Positions 1 through 6,990 are shown, numbered from the stretch's first letter. The stretch: DNA of 26,047 nucleotides from Clostridiales bacterium (GCA_004555205.1 SFIY01000023.1:1-26047); one strand, 5' to 3'. The notes: generated by a model not told the origin, from the sequence alone. Translations and numbers: made by a program.

Positions 1-1437
1 CCAGCCGCCGCTGTTCTGGATACTGATGGCAAGGCGGGACATCTGGCTGCTGGCGCTGCGGTGCAGGCGGCTCATGGCGCTGATGTCGTTGTAGCAGAGG
101 AAGCTCATAATGAGGTCGCACTCGCCCAGCAGGTTACCGCGTTCTTCTTCGGGAATCGCCGTATGCTCCTCAAGAGAAGCCAGCAGGAGTGCCTTCAACT
201 CCATCATTTTCGGAATCTGCCGCCATGTGAACATACGGCGCATCAGCACCAGAATCGCCGAAGGATGCGCTTTCAGCACGGCAGCAGGGCACGCTTCCAT
301 ATCGGAGAGCACGACCTGCGGATCAAGCGAGGAGAGCAGAATACCCGCGTCTTTTTGTATGACGCGCAGCAGGGCGTCGTAATTTCCGCTCTGACGGTTC
401 ACTGTTATGGCGTGCAGATACTGGCTGTGGTTTTCGTACCACAAGCCAAAGCGTTCCAGATAGAACGACTGTTTTTCCTTTTCCAGCATCCGGAATCTGC
501 GCTCGGCACATTCCTTCATCATGTGGTGGAAGCGGAACGTCACGCCGTCCGGCAGACATTTGACAAATGCGTTTTGTTCCGTCACTACGGCAAGCAGCTT
601 TTCTGCATCGGCATCCCCTGTGACGAAGCGCGCCATTTCCATGGTAAACTCATCGGCAAGCCCCATGACCGCCAGAAACTCCTGCTGCTTCTCAGGGAGC
701 GGGTCGATCATGGCAGCGGTGAAGGTGGCGTAAATGTCGGAGTTGTGGTCGGGCAGGGCACCGCGCTCGGAAAGCGCCCGAAGATTCAGATAGACAGCAG
801 AAAACCAGCCCTCGCTGGAATAAAGCAGGGCTTCAACCTGCGCGTCGGAGAGGCTGGTTCCGCAGCGGTGGGCGTAAATGGCAAGCTCTGTGTGGTTGAG
901 GCGGAGCTGCTCCGTGCCGATCTGATATACCCTGTTCCCCAGCCGCACCGCCTCCGCGGCAGCCAGAAAGCGATCCCGGCTGGCGACAATCAGATGCACA
1001 TTCGCAGGCAGACGGTTTGCCAGCATACAAAGGAACGTGGAGACGCGCTGATCCGTCAGGAGATGAAAATCGTCCACGAAGATATAGCAGGATGTTTCTC
1101 CCGCCAGCTCATGGCAGAGATCATCCACCAGCAGTCCGCCACCGGCGGCATCCGTGGGGCAGGTATAGTCCCGCAGAAAGTCAAAACCTGCCCGAGCAAA
1201 AGCGTCCTGTACGCTTTTCCAGAGGATCGCAATGTTATCGGAATATACGCTGATGCGAATGATATGTAACGCTTCTGATTTGGCACGCTCGGCCAGATAC
1301 CAGTTCACCGCCGTAGTCTTTCCATAGCCCATGGGCGCAACAATGGCGGTCATGGTGCAGCGAGAGATGGGCCGCAGACTCTCCTGCAGACGTTCGGATA
1401 TGTAAATCGTATTCAGATTCCATTTTGATTTTGGCAT
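1..1437 (-). CDS. MalT/LuxR-type ATP-dependent transcriptional regulator, 5' part (runs off window edge)
   Basis: A continuous reading frame of 479 codons starts at ATG 1437 and is still open at base 1, so the C-terminal part is outside the window. The protein starts MPKSKWNLNTIYISERLQ, the usual start of MalT-like STAND ATPases. A P-loop APMGYGKT lies at about residues 34-41 and a Walker B-like stretch IFVDDFHLL near residue 115. Further on are features typical of the family: a VASRDR-type sensor segment, EGWFSAVYL, and the FRFHHMMKECAERRF motif of the winged-helix part. The helical-repeat region follows, and the LuxR-type DNA-binding domain would be expected beyond the edge. The ribosome site GGAGGTG (1444-1450, minus strand) lies within the end of the upstream small HTH gene, so the two are probably co-transcribed and translationally coupled. 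The ligand and target genes cannot be told. The family is a confident call; the LuxR C-terminus is inferred. Confidence 0.85.
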   Translation of the reverse strand, partial: MPKSKWNLNTIYISERLQESLRPISRCTMTAIVAPMGYGKTTAVNWYLAERAKSEALHIIRISVYSDNIAILWKSVQDAFARAGFDFLRDYTCPTDAAGGGLLVDDLCHELAGETSCYIFVDDFHLLTDQRVSTFLCMLANRLPANVHLIVASRDRFLAAAEAVRLGNRVYQIGTEQLRLNHTELAIYAHRCGTSLSDAQVEALLYSSEGWFSAVYLNLRALSERGALPDHNSDIYATFTAAMIDPLPEKQQEFLAVMGLADEFTMEMARFVTGDADAEKLLAVVTEQNAFVKCLPDGVTFRFHHMMKECAERRFRMLEKEKQSFYLERFGLWYENHSQYLHAITVNRQSGNYDALLRVIQKDAGILLSSLDPQVVLSDMEACPAAVLKAHPSAILVLMRRMFTWRQIPKMMELKALLLASLEEHTAIPEEERGNLLGECDLIMSFLCYNDISAMSRLHRSASSQMSRLAISIQNSGGW

Positions 1438-1442
1438 GACGT

Positions 1443-1643
1443 TCACCTCCGGCTCATTCTATTGGTATCCGCCTTACGCGGATCAGACGGCTTTTTCGCA
1501 TCCTCCGGAATTGCCCAGGACCTCCCGAAACGGGATGCACCGGGAATACGTCCGGCGACGCAGTTCCGGTTGACCCGCCGCTCCGACACTCCCCGGCGGC
1601 AGGATGCTTCCCGTATGGAGATATAGCCTCTGATCCCGTCCAT
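1443..1643 (-). CDS. Small helix-turn-helix DNA-binding protein (66 aa)
   Basis: This 66-residue basic protein begins MDGIRGYISIREASCRRGVS, continues with SERRVNRNCVAGRIPGASRFGRSWAIPEDAKKP, and ends in a basic tail. The pattern of a GYISIREA helix, a recognition helix SERRV, an 'AGRIPGA..FGRSWAIP' wing and 'DAKKP' matches the small excisionase/MerR-like HTH proteins common in clostridial genomes and mobile elements. A good ribosome site (GGAGG, 1650-1654 on the minus strand) sits 6-7 nt before ATG 1643. Its stop is 5 nt upstream of the MalT/LuxR-like ATG, so it heads that operon. It is probably an accessory regulator; a target is not visible. The small size means the call rests on motif recognition alone. 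Confidence 0.75.
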   Translation of the reverse strand: MDGIRGYISIREASCRRGVSERRVNRNCVAGRIPGASRFGRSWAIPEDAKKPSDPRKADTNRMSRR

Positions 1644-1686
1644 ATCGAACCTCCGTGAGGATATAATCTAACAGGATACATTGTAT

Positions 1687-1715
1687 ATAATATACGAATA
1701 ACCGCAAATTTTCAA
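1687..1715 (-). promoter_or_regulatory. Promoter for the small HTH / MalT-LuxR operon
   Basis: On the minus strand TTGAAA (1710-1715) and TATTAT (1687-1692) are separated by exactly 17 nt, placing initiation about 35-40 nt upstream of the ATG at 1643. Both hexamers are close to the sigma-A consensus. Confidence 0.65.
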
Positions 1716-1779
1716 GAATTTGAAATAAATTGTTCTTCAACTTTTTCTTATGGGTTTGGAAAAATGCAGGGTGTTTACC

Positions 1780-1804
1780 GTAGTAGTAGTAGTAGTAGTA
1801 GTAG
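1780..1804. repeat. Trinucleotide microsatellite, eight perfect TAG/CTA units
   Basis: Eight uninterrupted TAG units occupy 1781-1804 (equivalently GTA from 1780). The tract lies 66-90 bp upstream of the -35 box of the HTH/LuxR operon and about 125 bp before the MobC-like remnant. No coding frame that uses it is convincing. Such tracts can change length by slippage, so it may alter promoter-upstream geometry. Confidence 0.9.
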
Positions 1805-1832
1805 TGAGAAAAGAGATATCGCAGCAAGCATA

Positions 1833-1895
1833 GGGAGCGTAGCCACACTCCCGAAAATGCCCCTGCCGGGGCATTGCTTGTTGGGATAATCCCAA
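1833..1895 (+). other. oriT-like hairpin cluster upstream of a MobC-like gene
   Basis: Three inverted repeats follow each other: GGGAG/CTCCC (1833-1837 with 1848-1852), ATGCCCC/GGGGCAT with a 4-nt TGCC loop (1857-1863 with 1868-1874), and TTGGGA/TCCCAA around TAA (1881-1886 with 1890-1895). They sit about 35 bp before a MobC-like start, the usual place of the transfer origin in MOBP mobilizable elements. No relaxase gene follows here, so the site is probably a relic, although it could still act in trans. The oriT role is inferred from position and structure. Confidence 0.5.
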
Positions 1896-1928
1896 GCCCT
1901 TATGGGAAACGGAAAGGACGGTGAACGA

Positions 1929-2195
1929 ATGGCAAACCGAAAGCGGAACATTGTGCTGCGTGTCCCTGTCACCGCAGAAGAACGGGCATTGATTGAGAAG
2001 AAAATGCAGCAGATGGGGACGCGCTGCTTCTCCGTCTATGCCCGGAAAATGCTGATTGACGGCTATGTGATAAAGCTGGATTATTGTGACCTAAAAGCAC
2101 CTACCTGCGAGCTGCGCCGGATTGCGGTCAGTCTGCCCGGTTCATACGGACACTCGGCATATACACAAAACCGATATTTCCAGTGCGGACGGTAG
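1929..2195 (+). pseudogene. MobC-like relaxosome accessory protein, C-terminally truncated
   Basis: From ATG 1929 the product begins MANRKRNIVLRVPVTAEER and continues with 'ALIEKKMQQMGTR..SVYARKMLIDGYVI'. This is the ribbon-helix-helix N-terminus of the MobC family, which binds oriT and assists the relaxase. A 9-codon longer start at 1902 is possible but has no ribosome site. Intact relatives continue after the 'GYVI..D' region with a helix and a conserved N-Q-I-A/V-R-R segment. Here the frame runs through 'LRRIAVSLPGSYGHS' into unrelated sequence and stops at 2195, and no relaxase follows. The last part overlaps in antisense the coding end of the Cys-rich gene, so a deletion or recombination junction around 2110-2150 is likely. 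MobC membership of the N-terminus is fairly sure; the loss of function is inferred. Confidence 0.7.
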
Positions 2196-2311
2196 AAGTG
2201 GCAGGTGTTACAGTTCTCATGCTCCGTGCAGCCGTTCTCGTACCGGTCAAATCCGGGCTTGCCCTGCATAAGCATTTCAAATGCGCGGTTTTTACCGCTC
2301 ATAAAGTACAT
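2081..2311 (-). CDS. Cys-rich small conserved protein of mobile elements (unknown function)
   Basis: The start at ATG 2311 is chosen because AAAGGAGG lies about 10 nt upstream; the frame could extend to 2368 but without a ribosome site. The protein of about 76 residues begins MYFMSGKNRAFEMLMQGKPG. Its core is Cys/aromatic-rich: CTEHENCNTCHFYRPHWKY followed by RFCVYAECPYEPG, giving a five-Cys cluster with His residues that could bind a metal. I recognise the style from small proteins carried by clostridial integrative elements but know no function. The tail after 'EPGRLTAI' is encoded opposite the MobC-like gene and may be foreign read-through, which would make this a 3'-altered gene as well. 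No partner operon is visible. Confidence 0.6.
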   Translation of the reverse strand: MYFMSGKNRAFEMLMQGKPGFDRYENGCTEHENCNTCHFYRPHWKYRFCVYAECPYEPGRLTAIRRSSQVGAFRSQ

Positions 2312-2349
2312 TCCGGCTGCGCCTCCTTTCTGGATTTGGGCAGAAAAAA

Positions 2350-2379
2350 CGCCGCAGACTTCTTTCAAAATCTGCGGCG
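2350..2379. terminator. Hairpin near the Cys-rich gene
   Basis: CGCCGCAGA (2350-2358) pairs perfectly with TCTGCGGCG (2371-2379) around a 12-nt loop. It lies just upstream of the Cys-rich gene and has no convincing T-run on either strand, so it may be a weak terminator or a regulatory hairpin. The stretch 2380-2472 holds nothing else I can support. Confidence 0.35.
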
Positions 2380-2472
2380 CTGGGGTATGCGAAAAGGGCT
2401 GCTGCCTTGCGGTAACATCCCTTTTGTCGCTTGGTTATTCAATTTTTGAGCTAACCTGTTTGCCCACTTCCC

Positions 2473-2528
2473 TTAAAAGCGTTGATTTTACTGGATTCTT
2501 GCTTGTTTTCTTATGTCAACGCTCTTAA
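2473..2528 (-). terminator. Possible terminator of the AI-2E-type permease gene
   Basis: An imperfect inverted repeat, TTAAAAGCGTTGA (2473-2485) with TCAACGCTCTTAA (2516-2528), lies just after the stop at 2549 when read on the minus strand and ends in CGCTTTTAA. The loop of 30 nt is long, so the terminator role is uncertain. Confidence 0.35.
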
Positions 2529-2548
2529 TGCGGCTGTTTTCTTTCTCA

Positions 2549-3802
2549 TCATTTGTCTTTTTCTTCCTTTTGGGATGTCTCTTCCCGTTCTCGTTTCACA
2601 TATTTATGGGCTTGCAGCGGCATGTTACGCTTTTCAAGCCGGCGGTCCACCAGGAACTTGACCAGCGCCTGCAGGCAGGCAAACACAGGCACGCCCAGGA
2701 ACATCCCCAGCACGCCGCCAAAGCCTCCGCCTACCAGAATGGCCACTATGACCCAGAAACTGGAGATGCCGGTAGAGTCGCCCAGGATCTTTGGGCCGAT
2801 CACATTGCCGTCAAGCTGCTGCAGCAGCAGAATGAAGAGGACGAAGTACAGGCACTTGAGCGGGCTGACCAGTAAAATCAGGAGGGCGCTGGGAATCGCA
2901 CCTAAGAACGGGCCGAAGAAGGGAATCACATTGGTCACGCCCACCACAACGCTGACAAGCGGCGTATAGGGCATACGCAAAATGGAGCAGCCGATAAAGC
3001 ACAGGATACCGATAATCAGCGAATCCAGCAGCTTGCCGCGCACAAAGCCGGAGAAAATAGCATTGACGCGCCGCGTACCGCGCATGATCCAGTCGGCCCG
3101 ATTCTCGCTGAAAACACCATATACCAGCTTGCAGCAGCGTGCCAGGCTCTTTTCCTTCATGGCCAGCAGGTAAACGGAGACAATCAAGCCGATAATGAGA
3201 TTCTTGGCAAATGTCACCACGCCCCAAATACCGCTCCAGATGCCGCCTGTCAAATCCGTCAGCATATTCTGGGCCCAAGGCAGAATCTTATCGCGCAGAA
3301 ACGCCATGGTGTCGTCATAATTATCCGTCACCAGCTTGGCGACCCATGCACCGAAGCCGGAATCGCTGCTGAGCAGACGGTTTGCCCAATCATAGATCGT
3401 GTTATAGTAGGACTCGGCATTGCTGATCAAGGTCGCCACACTGTCCACCAACTGGGGGATCAGCACGCTCATCAAAAGGTATAGCAGGAAAATGACAAGC
3501 GCTTCCGTGACCAAAATGCTGACTGTGCGCAGCCAAACCCGTGCATGCTTCGGTTTTTTATCGCGCAGGGCCTTGCTTTTGCGCCAGCCTTTCACGATCA
3601 GGTCCTCCAGCCAGTTCACCACAGGCGTCAGCAGGTAGGCAATCGCAAAACCGTATACCACCGGTGCCAGAATGTCCAGCAGCTTAGACACAAAGCGCTG
3701 CAGCGCACCGCTCATGTAAAAGGTATCATAAAACACCAAAATGGCACAGACCGTTAAAAACAGCGTAAGGCCCCATTTTATGTAGCGCGTCCTCTCTTTC
3801 AA
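2549..3802 (-). CDS. AI-2E family (PerM/TqsA-like) membrane permease
   Basis: The 417-residue product has the AI-2E/PerM architecture: a pair of N-terminal membrane segments (about 10-30 and 40-60), a pair in the middle before a long soluble loop (about 110-200), and a hydrophobic C-terminal half. The C-terminal half contains the family-typical stretches 'GLIVSVYLL', 'NVIPFFGPFLGAIPS', 'QQLDGNVIGPKILGDSTGI' and 'GVLGMFLGVPVFA'. The C-terminus is a charged tail (KREREETSQKEEKDK). The start is TTG at 3802, preceded at 6-7 nt by GGGGGAG. Family members export signals or small ions and metabolites, so the substrate cannot be assigned. The gene stands alone, divergent from the lipid kinase with which it shares a ~100-bp intergenic region holding both promoters. 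Confidence 0.92.
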   Translation of the reverse strand: MKERTRYIKWGLTLFLTVCAILVFYDTFYMSGALQRFVSKLLDILAPVVYGFAIAYLLTPVVNWLEDLIVKGWRKSKALRDKKPKHARVWLRTVSILVTEALVIFLLYLLMSVLIPQLVDSVATLISNAESYYNTIYDWANRLLSSDSGFGAWVAKLVTDNYDDTMAFLRDKILPWAQNMLTDLTGGIWSGIWGVVTFAKNLIIGLIVSVYLLAMKEKSLARCCKLVYGVFSENRADWIMRGTRRVNAIFSGFVRGKLLDSLIIGILCFIGCSILRMPYTPLVSVVVGVTNVIPFFGPFLGAIPSALLILLVSPLKCLYFVLFILLLQQLDGNVIGPKILGDSTGISSFWVIVAILVGGGFGGVLGMFLGVPVFACLQALVKFLVDRRLEKRNMPLQAHKYVKREREETSQKEEKDK

Positions 3803-3831
3803 TCGGTACTCCCCCTCTGACGCTTTTTTTC

Positions 3832-3860
3832 ATCATACCTAAAATATCTGTCGTTTGCAA
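3832..3860 (-). promoter_or_regulatory. Promoter of the AI-2E-type permease gene
   Basis: Minus-strand TTGCAA (3855-3860) and TATGAT (3832-3837) with a 17-nt spacer, about 30 nt upstream of the TTG start. Confidence 0.6.
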
Positions 3861-3884
3861 GAGGGAATCTTTCTTTGCCGGGAG

Positions 3885-3913
3885 TTGAAATTTCACGCAA
3901 TTTGTACTATAAT
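3885..3913 (+). promoter_or_regulatory. Promoter of the lipid kinase gene
   Basis: TTGAAA (3885-3890), 17-nt spacer, perfect TATAAT (3908-3913), about 43 nt upstream of ATG 3956. It is divergent from the permease promoter, with 24 nt between the two -35 boxes. Confidence 0.75.
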
Positions 3914-3955
3914 GGCGACACGCTCAGATTTTTGCGCAACAAAGTGAGGGCTGTT

Positions 3956-4837
3956 ATGAAAAAACTGTTGTTGATTGTCAATCCCCGTGCCGGCAAGACC
4001 AAGTCCCGTACACCGCTGTTTGACGCCGTGGCGCATTTTTCCAAGGCAGGATACCTGGTGTATGTTTTTGTTACGGAGGGCCGCGGCGATGCCACGCGGG
4101 CGGCCGCTGAAATGGGCGGTGATTTTGATGTGGTCGTATGTGCCGGCGGCGACGGGACGCTGAACGAAACACTGTCGGGTTTGATGACCCTGCCTCAGCG
4201 CCCGCAGGTGGGGTATCTGCCCAACGGAAGCACCAACGATTTCGCCGCAAGTCTGCATCTGTCCTCTCAACCGGTGACCGCTGCGGACGCGATCGTCAAC
4301 GGCAAGCCGTTCCATTTGGACATCGGCCGGCACAATGACCGTTACTTTGCGTATGTGGCCTCCTTCGGCGCCTTTACCCGTACCTCCTACTCTGCCAGCC
4401 AGGCCGCTAAAAATGCGCTGGGGCATCTGGCCTACATCCTGGAGGGTTTAGGCGATCTGGATTCGCTGCGGCCCTACAAATGCCGCGTGGAAGCCGACGG
4501 CGAGGTATTTGAGGGCAATTTTATTTTCGGCGGCGTGTGCAACTCCACCTCTTTGGGCGGTTTGGTCAAGCTTGACCCCAGTCGCGTGAAGATGGATGAC
4601 GGACAGTTTGAATTACTGCTGCTGCGTATGCCGAAGACACCGCTGGATCTGCAAAATCTGATCATGGCACTGACCCGCATGCAGTACGATTTCCCCGGTG
4701 TGATCTTCCGCCATGTCTCCTCCGTCACGCTGACCACCGAAGATGATATTCCATGGTCGCTGGACGGCGAATACGCCCCCAGTATGCCGCGTGTGGAGAT
4801 CCGTAACCTTCCCGGTGCCATAGAGCTGCTGCGTTAA
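3956..4837 (+). CDS. Diacylglycerol kinase family lipid kinase (YegS/DgkB-like)
   Basis: The product from ATG 3956 is 293 residues, the usual size of this family. It starts MKKLLLIVNPRAGKTKS, the conserved 'NPxAG' element. It carries the nucleotide-binding signature GGDGTLNE at about residues 64-71 and PNGSTNDFA at about 89-97, where family members usually have PxGTxNDFA. Near the C-terminus is 'WSLDGEYAPS', the conserved DGE element of the beta-sandwich domain. The enzyme phosphorylates a lipid such as diacylglycerol, or a related lipid alcohol, with ATP at the cytoplasmic face of the membrane. The exact lipid is not readable. GAGG lies 7-8 nt before the start. An upstream ATG at 3875 is possible in frame but lies before the -10 box, so it is rejected. 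Confidence 0.93.
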   Translation: MKKLLLIVNPRAGKTKSRTPLFDAVAHFSKAGYLVYVFVTEGRGDATRAAAEMGGDFDVVVCAGGDGTLNETLSGLMTLPQRPQVGYLPNGSTNDFAASLHLSSQPVTAADAIVNGKPFHLDIGRHNDRYFAYVASFGAFTRTSYSASQAAKNALGHLAYILEGLGDLDSLRPYKCRVEADGEVFEGNFIFGGVCNSTSLGGLVKLDPSRVKMDDGQFELLLLRMPKTPLDLQNLIMALTRMQYDFPGVIFRHVSSVTLTTEDDIPWSLDGEYAPSMPRVEIRNLPGAIELLR

Positions 4838-4855
4838 TCCGCATGTGTTAACTAC

Positions 4856-4905
4856 AAACAAAAAAACATCGGAGCCGAAAGCTACGTGCGGATAAGGAAG
4901 TAATT
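4856..4905 (+). repeat. 3'-UTR element, copy A (also at 25885-25932 on the minus strand)
   Basis: Starting 18 nt after the lipid-kinase stop are a 20-nt block (4856-4875) and a 14-nt block (4892-4905) that are both identical to minus-strand blocks downstream of the transporter gene at 25949. The 14-16 nt between blocks diverge but share ACGTG. Function unknown; it lies between stop codon and terminator in both places. Confidence 0.8.
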
Positions 4906-4943
4906 CCCAAAACACTATCGTGGCATTGCAAAGGCAAAGAAAT

Positions 4944-4984
4944 AACGCACGGAAAAGCATTTTTGCTTTTCTGTGCGTTTTTTT
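4944..4984 (+). terminator. Intrinsic terminator after the lipid kinase gene
   Basis: A 16-bp stem (4944-4959 with 4964-4979, one G-T pair), a TTTT loop and a run of seven T follow the gene by about 105 nt. Confidence 0.9.
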
Positions 4985-5067
4985 ACTTTCGAGTAATTCA
5001 CACATTCGATTTATCTGCTTGCTTCCCCTACAATAAAGGAGAAATCAAAAAAGGAGGTCGAGAGGAT

Positions 5068-5256
5068 ATGAAAACAAAGCGGAAATACTTTTATCTGGAC
5101 GATTTTGAGCACAGGTTGTTGGTCGGTTGCCTTATGACTGCTCGGAACGAATATTTACATGACGGAAAGCCAATGGAGGATGTTGATGATCTGATTCTGA
5201 AAATTATTGACGCTCCCTCAAAGAAACTACGGGTGATTGAAGAAGCAAGAGTGTAA
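5068..5256 (+). CDS. Small conserved protein, copy 1 (62 aa, unknown function)
   Basis: ATG 5068 follows AAGGAGG (5051-5057) by 10 nt. The 62-residue product starts MKTKRKYFYLDDFEHRLLVG and ends with 'LILKIIDAPSKKLRVIEEARV'. It is predicted to be soluble and helical, with no Cys cluster or signal peptide. A second gene on the opposite strand at 7043-7231 encodes a protein identical at 50 of 62 residues, so the pair arose by inverted duplication. Conservative changes (H/Q, D/E, R/K) between the copies suggest that both have been under protein-level selection. The pattern resembles short proteins of clostridial conjugative elements, but I do not recognise a named family and assign no role. Confidence 0.75.
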   Translation: MKTKRKYFYLDDFEHRLLVGCLMTARNEYLHDGKPMEDVDDLILKIIDAPSKKLRVIEEARV

Positions 5257-5258
5257 TG

Positions 5259-5301
5259 GAAAGGCGCATTGCTCAAACTTGTATTGAGCAATGCGCCTTT
5301 C
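5259..5301 (+). terminator. Long hairpin after copy 1 of the 62-aa gene
   Basis: A perfect 18-bp stem (5259-5276 with 5284-5301) with a 7-nt loop begins 2 nt after the stop. The T-run is poor, so it may act as a terminator or as an RNA-stabilising hairpin. A second small inverted repeat, TGGTTC/GAACCA, lies at 5318-5332. Nothing else is seen up to 5413. Confidence 0.65.
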
Positions 5302-5413
5302 GTAACTTGTTTAGAAGTGGTTCAGTGAACCAACTGTGCTCCCGAGCGGTGTGGTTACATAGCCCACAAAGCAATGCGGTGAAAAGAGCAATTCATCGGA
5401 GAAACTATGGTTA

Positions 5414-6298
5414 TTACACACTGCCGTTTTCTTTTACCCAAGCTCTCACATGATTTACAAATCTTTCCGTAGATTGAGACAGTTCCTTTGGGTCCTTCAC
5501 TGCTATGGCAATCTCTCGATGGAAGGTCATCGGTGGCTGACAGGCGATGATGGGATAGGGGCTATGTCGAGCCATTAATTCCGGTAACAGACTTATACCC
5601 AAGCCCTTGGACACCATAGCCAGAATCGTCCGATCATCTCGTGCCGTATAGCGCACATTAGGCTGGATTCCCATTTTATCAAACGCTGCCATGATTTCAT
5701 AGTCATCACCTTCCTCTAGCTGAATAAAAGGCTCTGAGGCCAGAAGTTCCATCGGAAATACTTCTTCCTGCGCTGCCGGATGATTGTTGGGCACAATTAC
5801 CTGCAACTCGTCAATGTGCAGAGCATAGACATGCAATTTTTTCAGGGAAGGTAAGCGTAAAAAACCACAGTCCACTTCTCCGGTTTGAATCCAATTTTCA
5901 ATTTGCTCGTAATAGTCGCCGGTCAATACATCGAACTCGATATTGGTGTACTTCTCACCGAAACTCTTAAGAATTGATGGCAACCACTGTGCAGATACGC
6001 TCGAAAAAGTAGCTACTTTTACAAGGCCGATGTTCAAACCTCGCAAATCAGCCGCCGATTGTGACAATTTGTGATAAACGCTGCAAAGTACTTGAATCTG
6101 TGGCAGAAGCGCCCTGCCGTCTGCTGTCAAGGTAACACCGCCACGGTGACGACTCAACAGCTTGACACCCAATTCGTCCTCTAACGACTGCACAGCATGA
6201 CTGACACCGGGCTGTGTGAAGTTCAGCTTTTCTGCTGCTTTTGAAAAGCTTCCACACTCTACCGTTTTTAAAAAAAGCTGATATTTGGAAACATTCAT
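5414..6298 (-). CDS. LysR-family transcriptional regulator
   Basis: The product is 294 residues from ATG 6298, which is preceded by GGAGGTGAG with correct spacing; a 20-codon longer frame to 6358 lacks such a site. The N-terminus has the LysR winged HTH: MNVSKYQLFLKTVECGSFSK, 'AAEKLNFTQPGVSHAVQSLEDELG', then 'KLLSRHRGGVTLTADGRALLP'. The remainder is the periplasmic-binding-like effector domain, with 'KVATFSSVSAQWLPSILKSF', 'VDCGFLRLP' and 'MVSKGLGISLLPELMA' in the expected order. It would act as a tetrameric regulator responding to a small molecule. LysR regulators often control the divergent neighbour, here the small zinc-ribbon gene starting about 200 bp away. The effector is unknown. It lies between the arms of an inverted duplication, which suggests acquisition as a unit. 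Confidence 0.94.
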   Translation of the reverse strand: MNVSKYQLFLKTVECGSFSKAAEKLNFTQPGVSHAVQSLEDELGVKLLSRHRGGVTLTADGRALLPQIQVLCSVYHKLSQSAADLRGLNIGLVKVATFSSVSAQWLPSILKSFGEKYTNIEFDVLTGDYYEQIENWIQTGEVDCGFLRLPSLKKLHVYALHIDELQVIVPNNHPAAQEEVFPMELLASEPFIQLEEGDDYEIMAAFDKMGIQPNVRYTARDDRTILAMVSKGLGISLLPELMARHSPYPIIACQPPMTFHREIAIAVKDPKELSQSTERFVNHVRAWVKENGSV

Positions 6299-6432
6299 TT
6301 GCTCACCTCCAACATAAGGCCATTCGCTATCTATCGCATTACACACAGTTGTGGTCATTCCTCTGTGGCATAGACCGAACTCACGTTTTCTTGCCCAAAC
6401 ATTTTGTTATGGTTTTTATAAAAATCATGCGT

Positions 6433-6461
6433 TTTACAAAGTATACTCCTTATGCTATGCT
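6433..6461 (+). promoter_or_regulatory. Promoter of the zinc-ribbon gene
   Basis: TTTACA (6433-6438), 17-nt spacer and TATGCT (6456-6461), about 35 nt before ATG 6496. Confidence 0.5.
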
Positions 6462-6495
6462 AATGTCAAAGGGAAAAAGAACGGAGGAAAAATCT

Positions 6496-6753
6496 ATGGC
6501 TATTGTAATGAAAACAAACCGCTGCCCTCACTGTGGCAGCAGCGAAATTGAAACGATTCATATGTCCGAACATTTCTATTGCAGGAGATGTGGCGAAAAT
6601 TGCAATCATCTTATGCCTGCCGCCGATGTGGAACACATCACTCGAATTGCCCTTTTGGGTGGTAGTGAGGAAGAAATATCCGCTTTGCACAACCGTTACA
6701 GAAATCTGGAGATTACCATCTGGTCAGCCAAGAATCGTTTACAGAGACTTTGA
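6496..6753 (+). CDS. Small zinc-ribbon protein (85 aa, unknown function)
   Basis: ATG 6496 is supported by ACGGAGG 8 nt upstream; longer in-frame starts lack a ribosome site. Two CxxC knuckles, CPHC (residues 10-13) and CRRC (29-32), make a compact treble-clef/ribbon fold. A helical tail follows (about residues 42-85, 'EEEISALHNRYRNLEITIWSAKNRLQRL'). No catalytic motif is visible. Such proteins may bind nucleic acid or serve as protein adaptors; that is family-level inference. The gene is divergent from the LysR gene and has its own promoter and terminator. Confidence 0.75.
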   Translation: MAIVMKTNRCPHCGSSEIETIHMSEHFYCRRCGENCNHLMPAADVEHITRIALLGGSEEEISALHNRYRNLEITIWSAKNRLQRL

Positions 6754-6838
6754 TCATTCTCCATGCGACATATGAGATTTACCTCCTCGTTGGTCGCAGT
6801 TTATTATTGGGCAATACTTCCGCCCACATCTTTTCCAT

Positions 6839-6880
6839 AGGCAAACGGCCGCACCTGTGCCATGGTGCGGCCGTTTGCCT
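6839..6880. terminator. Strong hairpin, likely terminator of the zinc-ribbon gene
   Basis: A 17-bp perfect stem (6839-6855 with 6864-6880) with an 8-nt loop lies about 85 nt after the stop. There is no clean T-run. The rest of 6754-6990 holds nothing else I can support. Confidence 0.6.
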
Positions 6881-6990
6881 ATTATTCTGTGCTGTTAGAT
6901 ATATATTATATTCCGCATATCCGGGACCCCCTATGGAGTACCGTTTGGCCTATGTGGCATAACAAGTGCCCGCAATTTATGTCTACTTGA

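Larger units (their letters stand above)
5001..5344 (+). repeat. Inverted duplication, left arm (mate 6991-7297)
   Basis: Sequence similarity to the reverse complement of 6991-7297 begins at CACATTCGATTT (5001). It runs through the 62-codon gene and ends near CTGTGCTCCCG (5344). This arm contains an extra ~34 nt after the stop codon that forms the left half of a long hairpin absent from the mate. Confidence 0.8.

Noticed and set aside
61..1269. A 402-codon plus-strand frame opposite the MalT/LuxR-like gene
   Set aside because: The minus frame has P-loop, Walker B and family motifs and a ribosome site; the plus frame has none.
1780..1804. The TAG repeat as a short CRISPR-like or coding repeat
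   Set aside because: Units are 3 nt with no spacers, and the minus-strand frame that crosses it (poly-Tyr) has no supporting features; it is a microsatellite.
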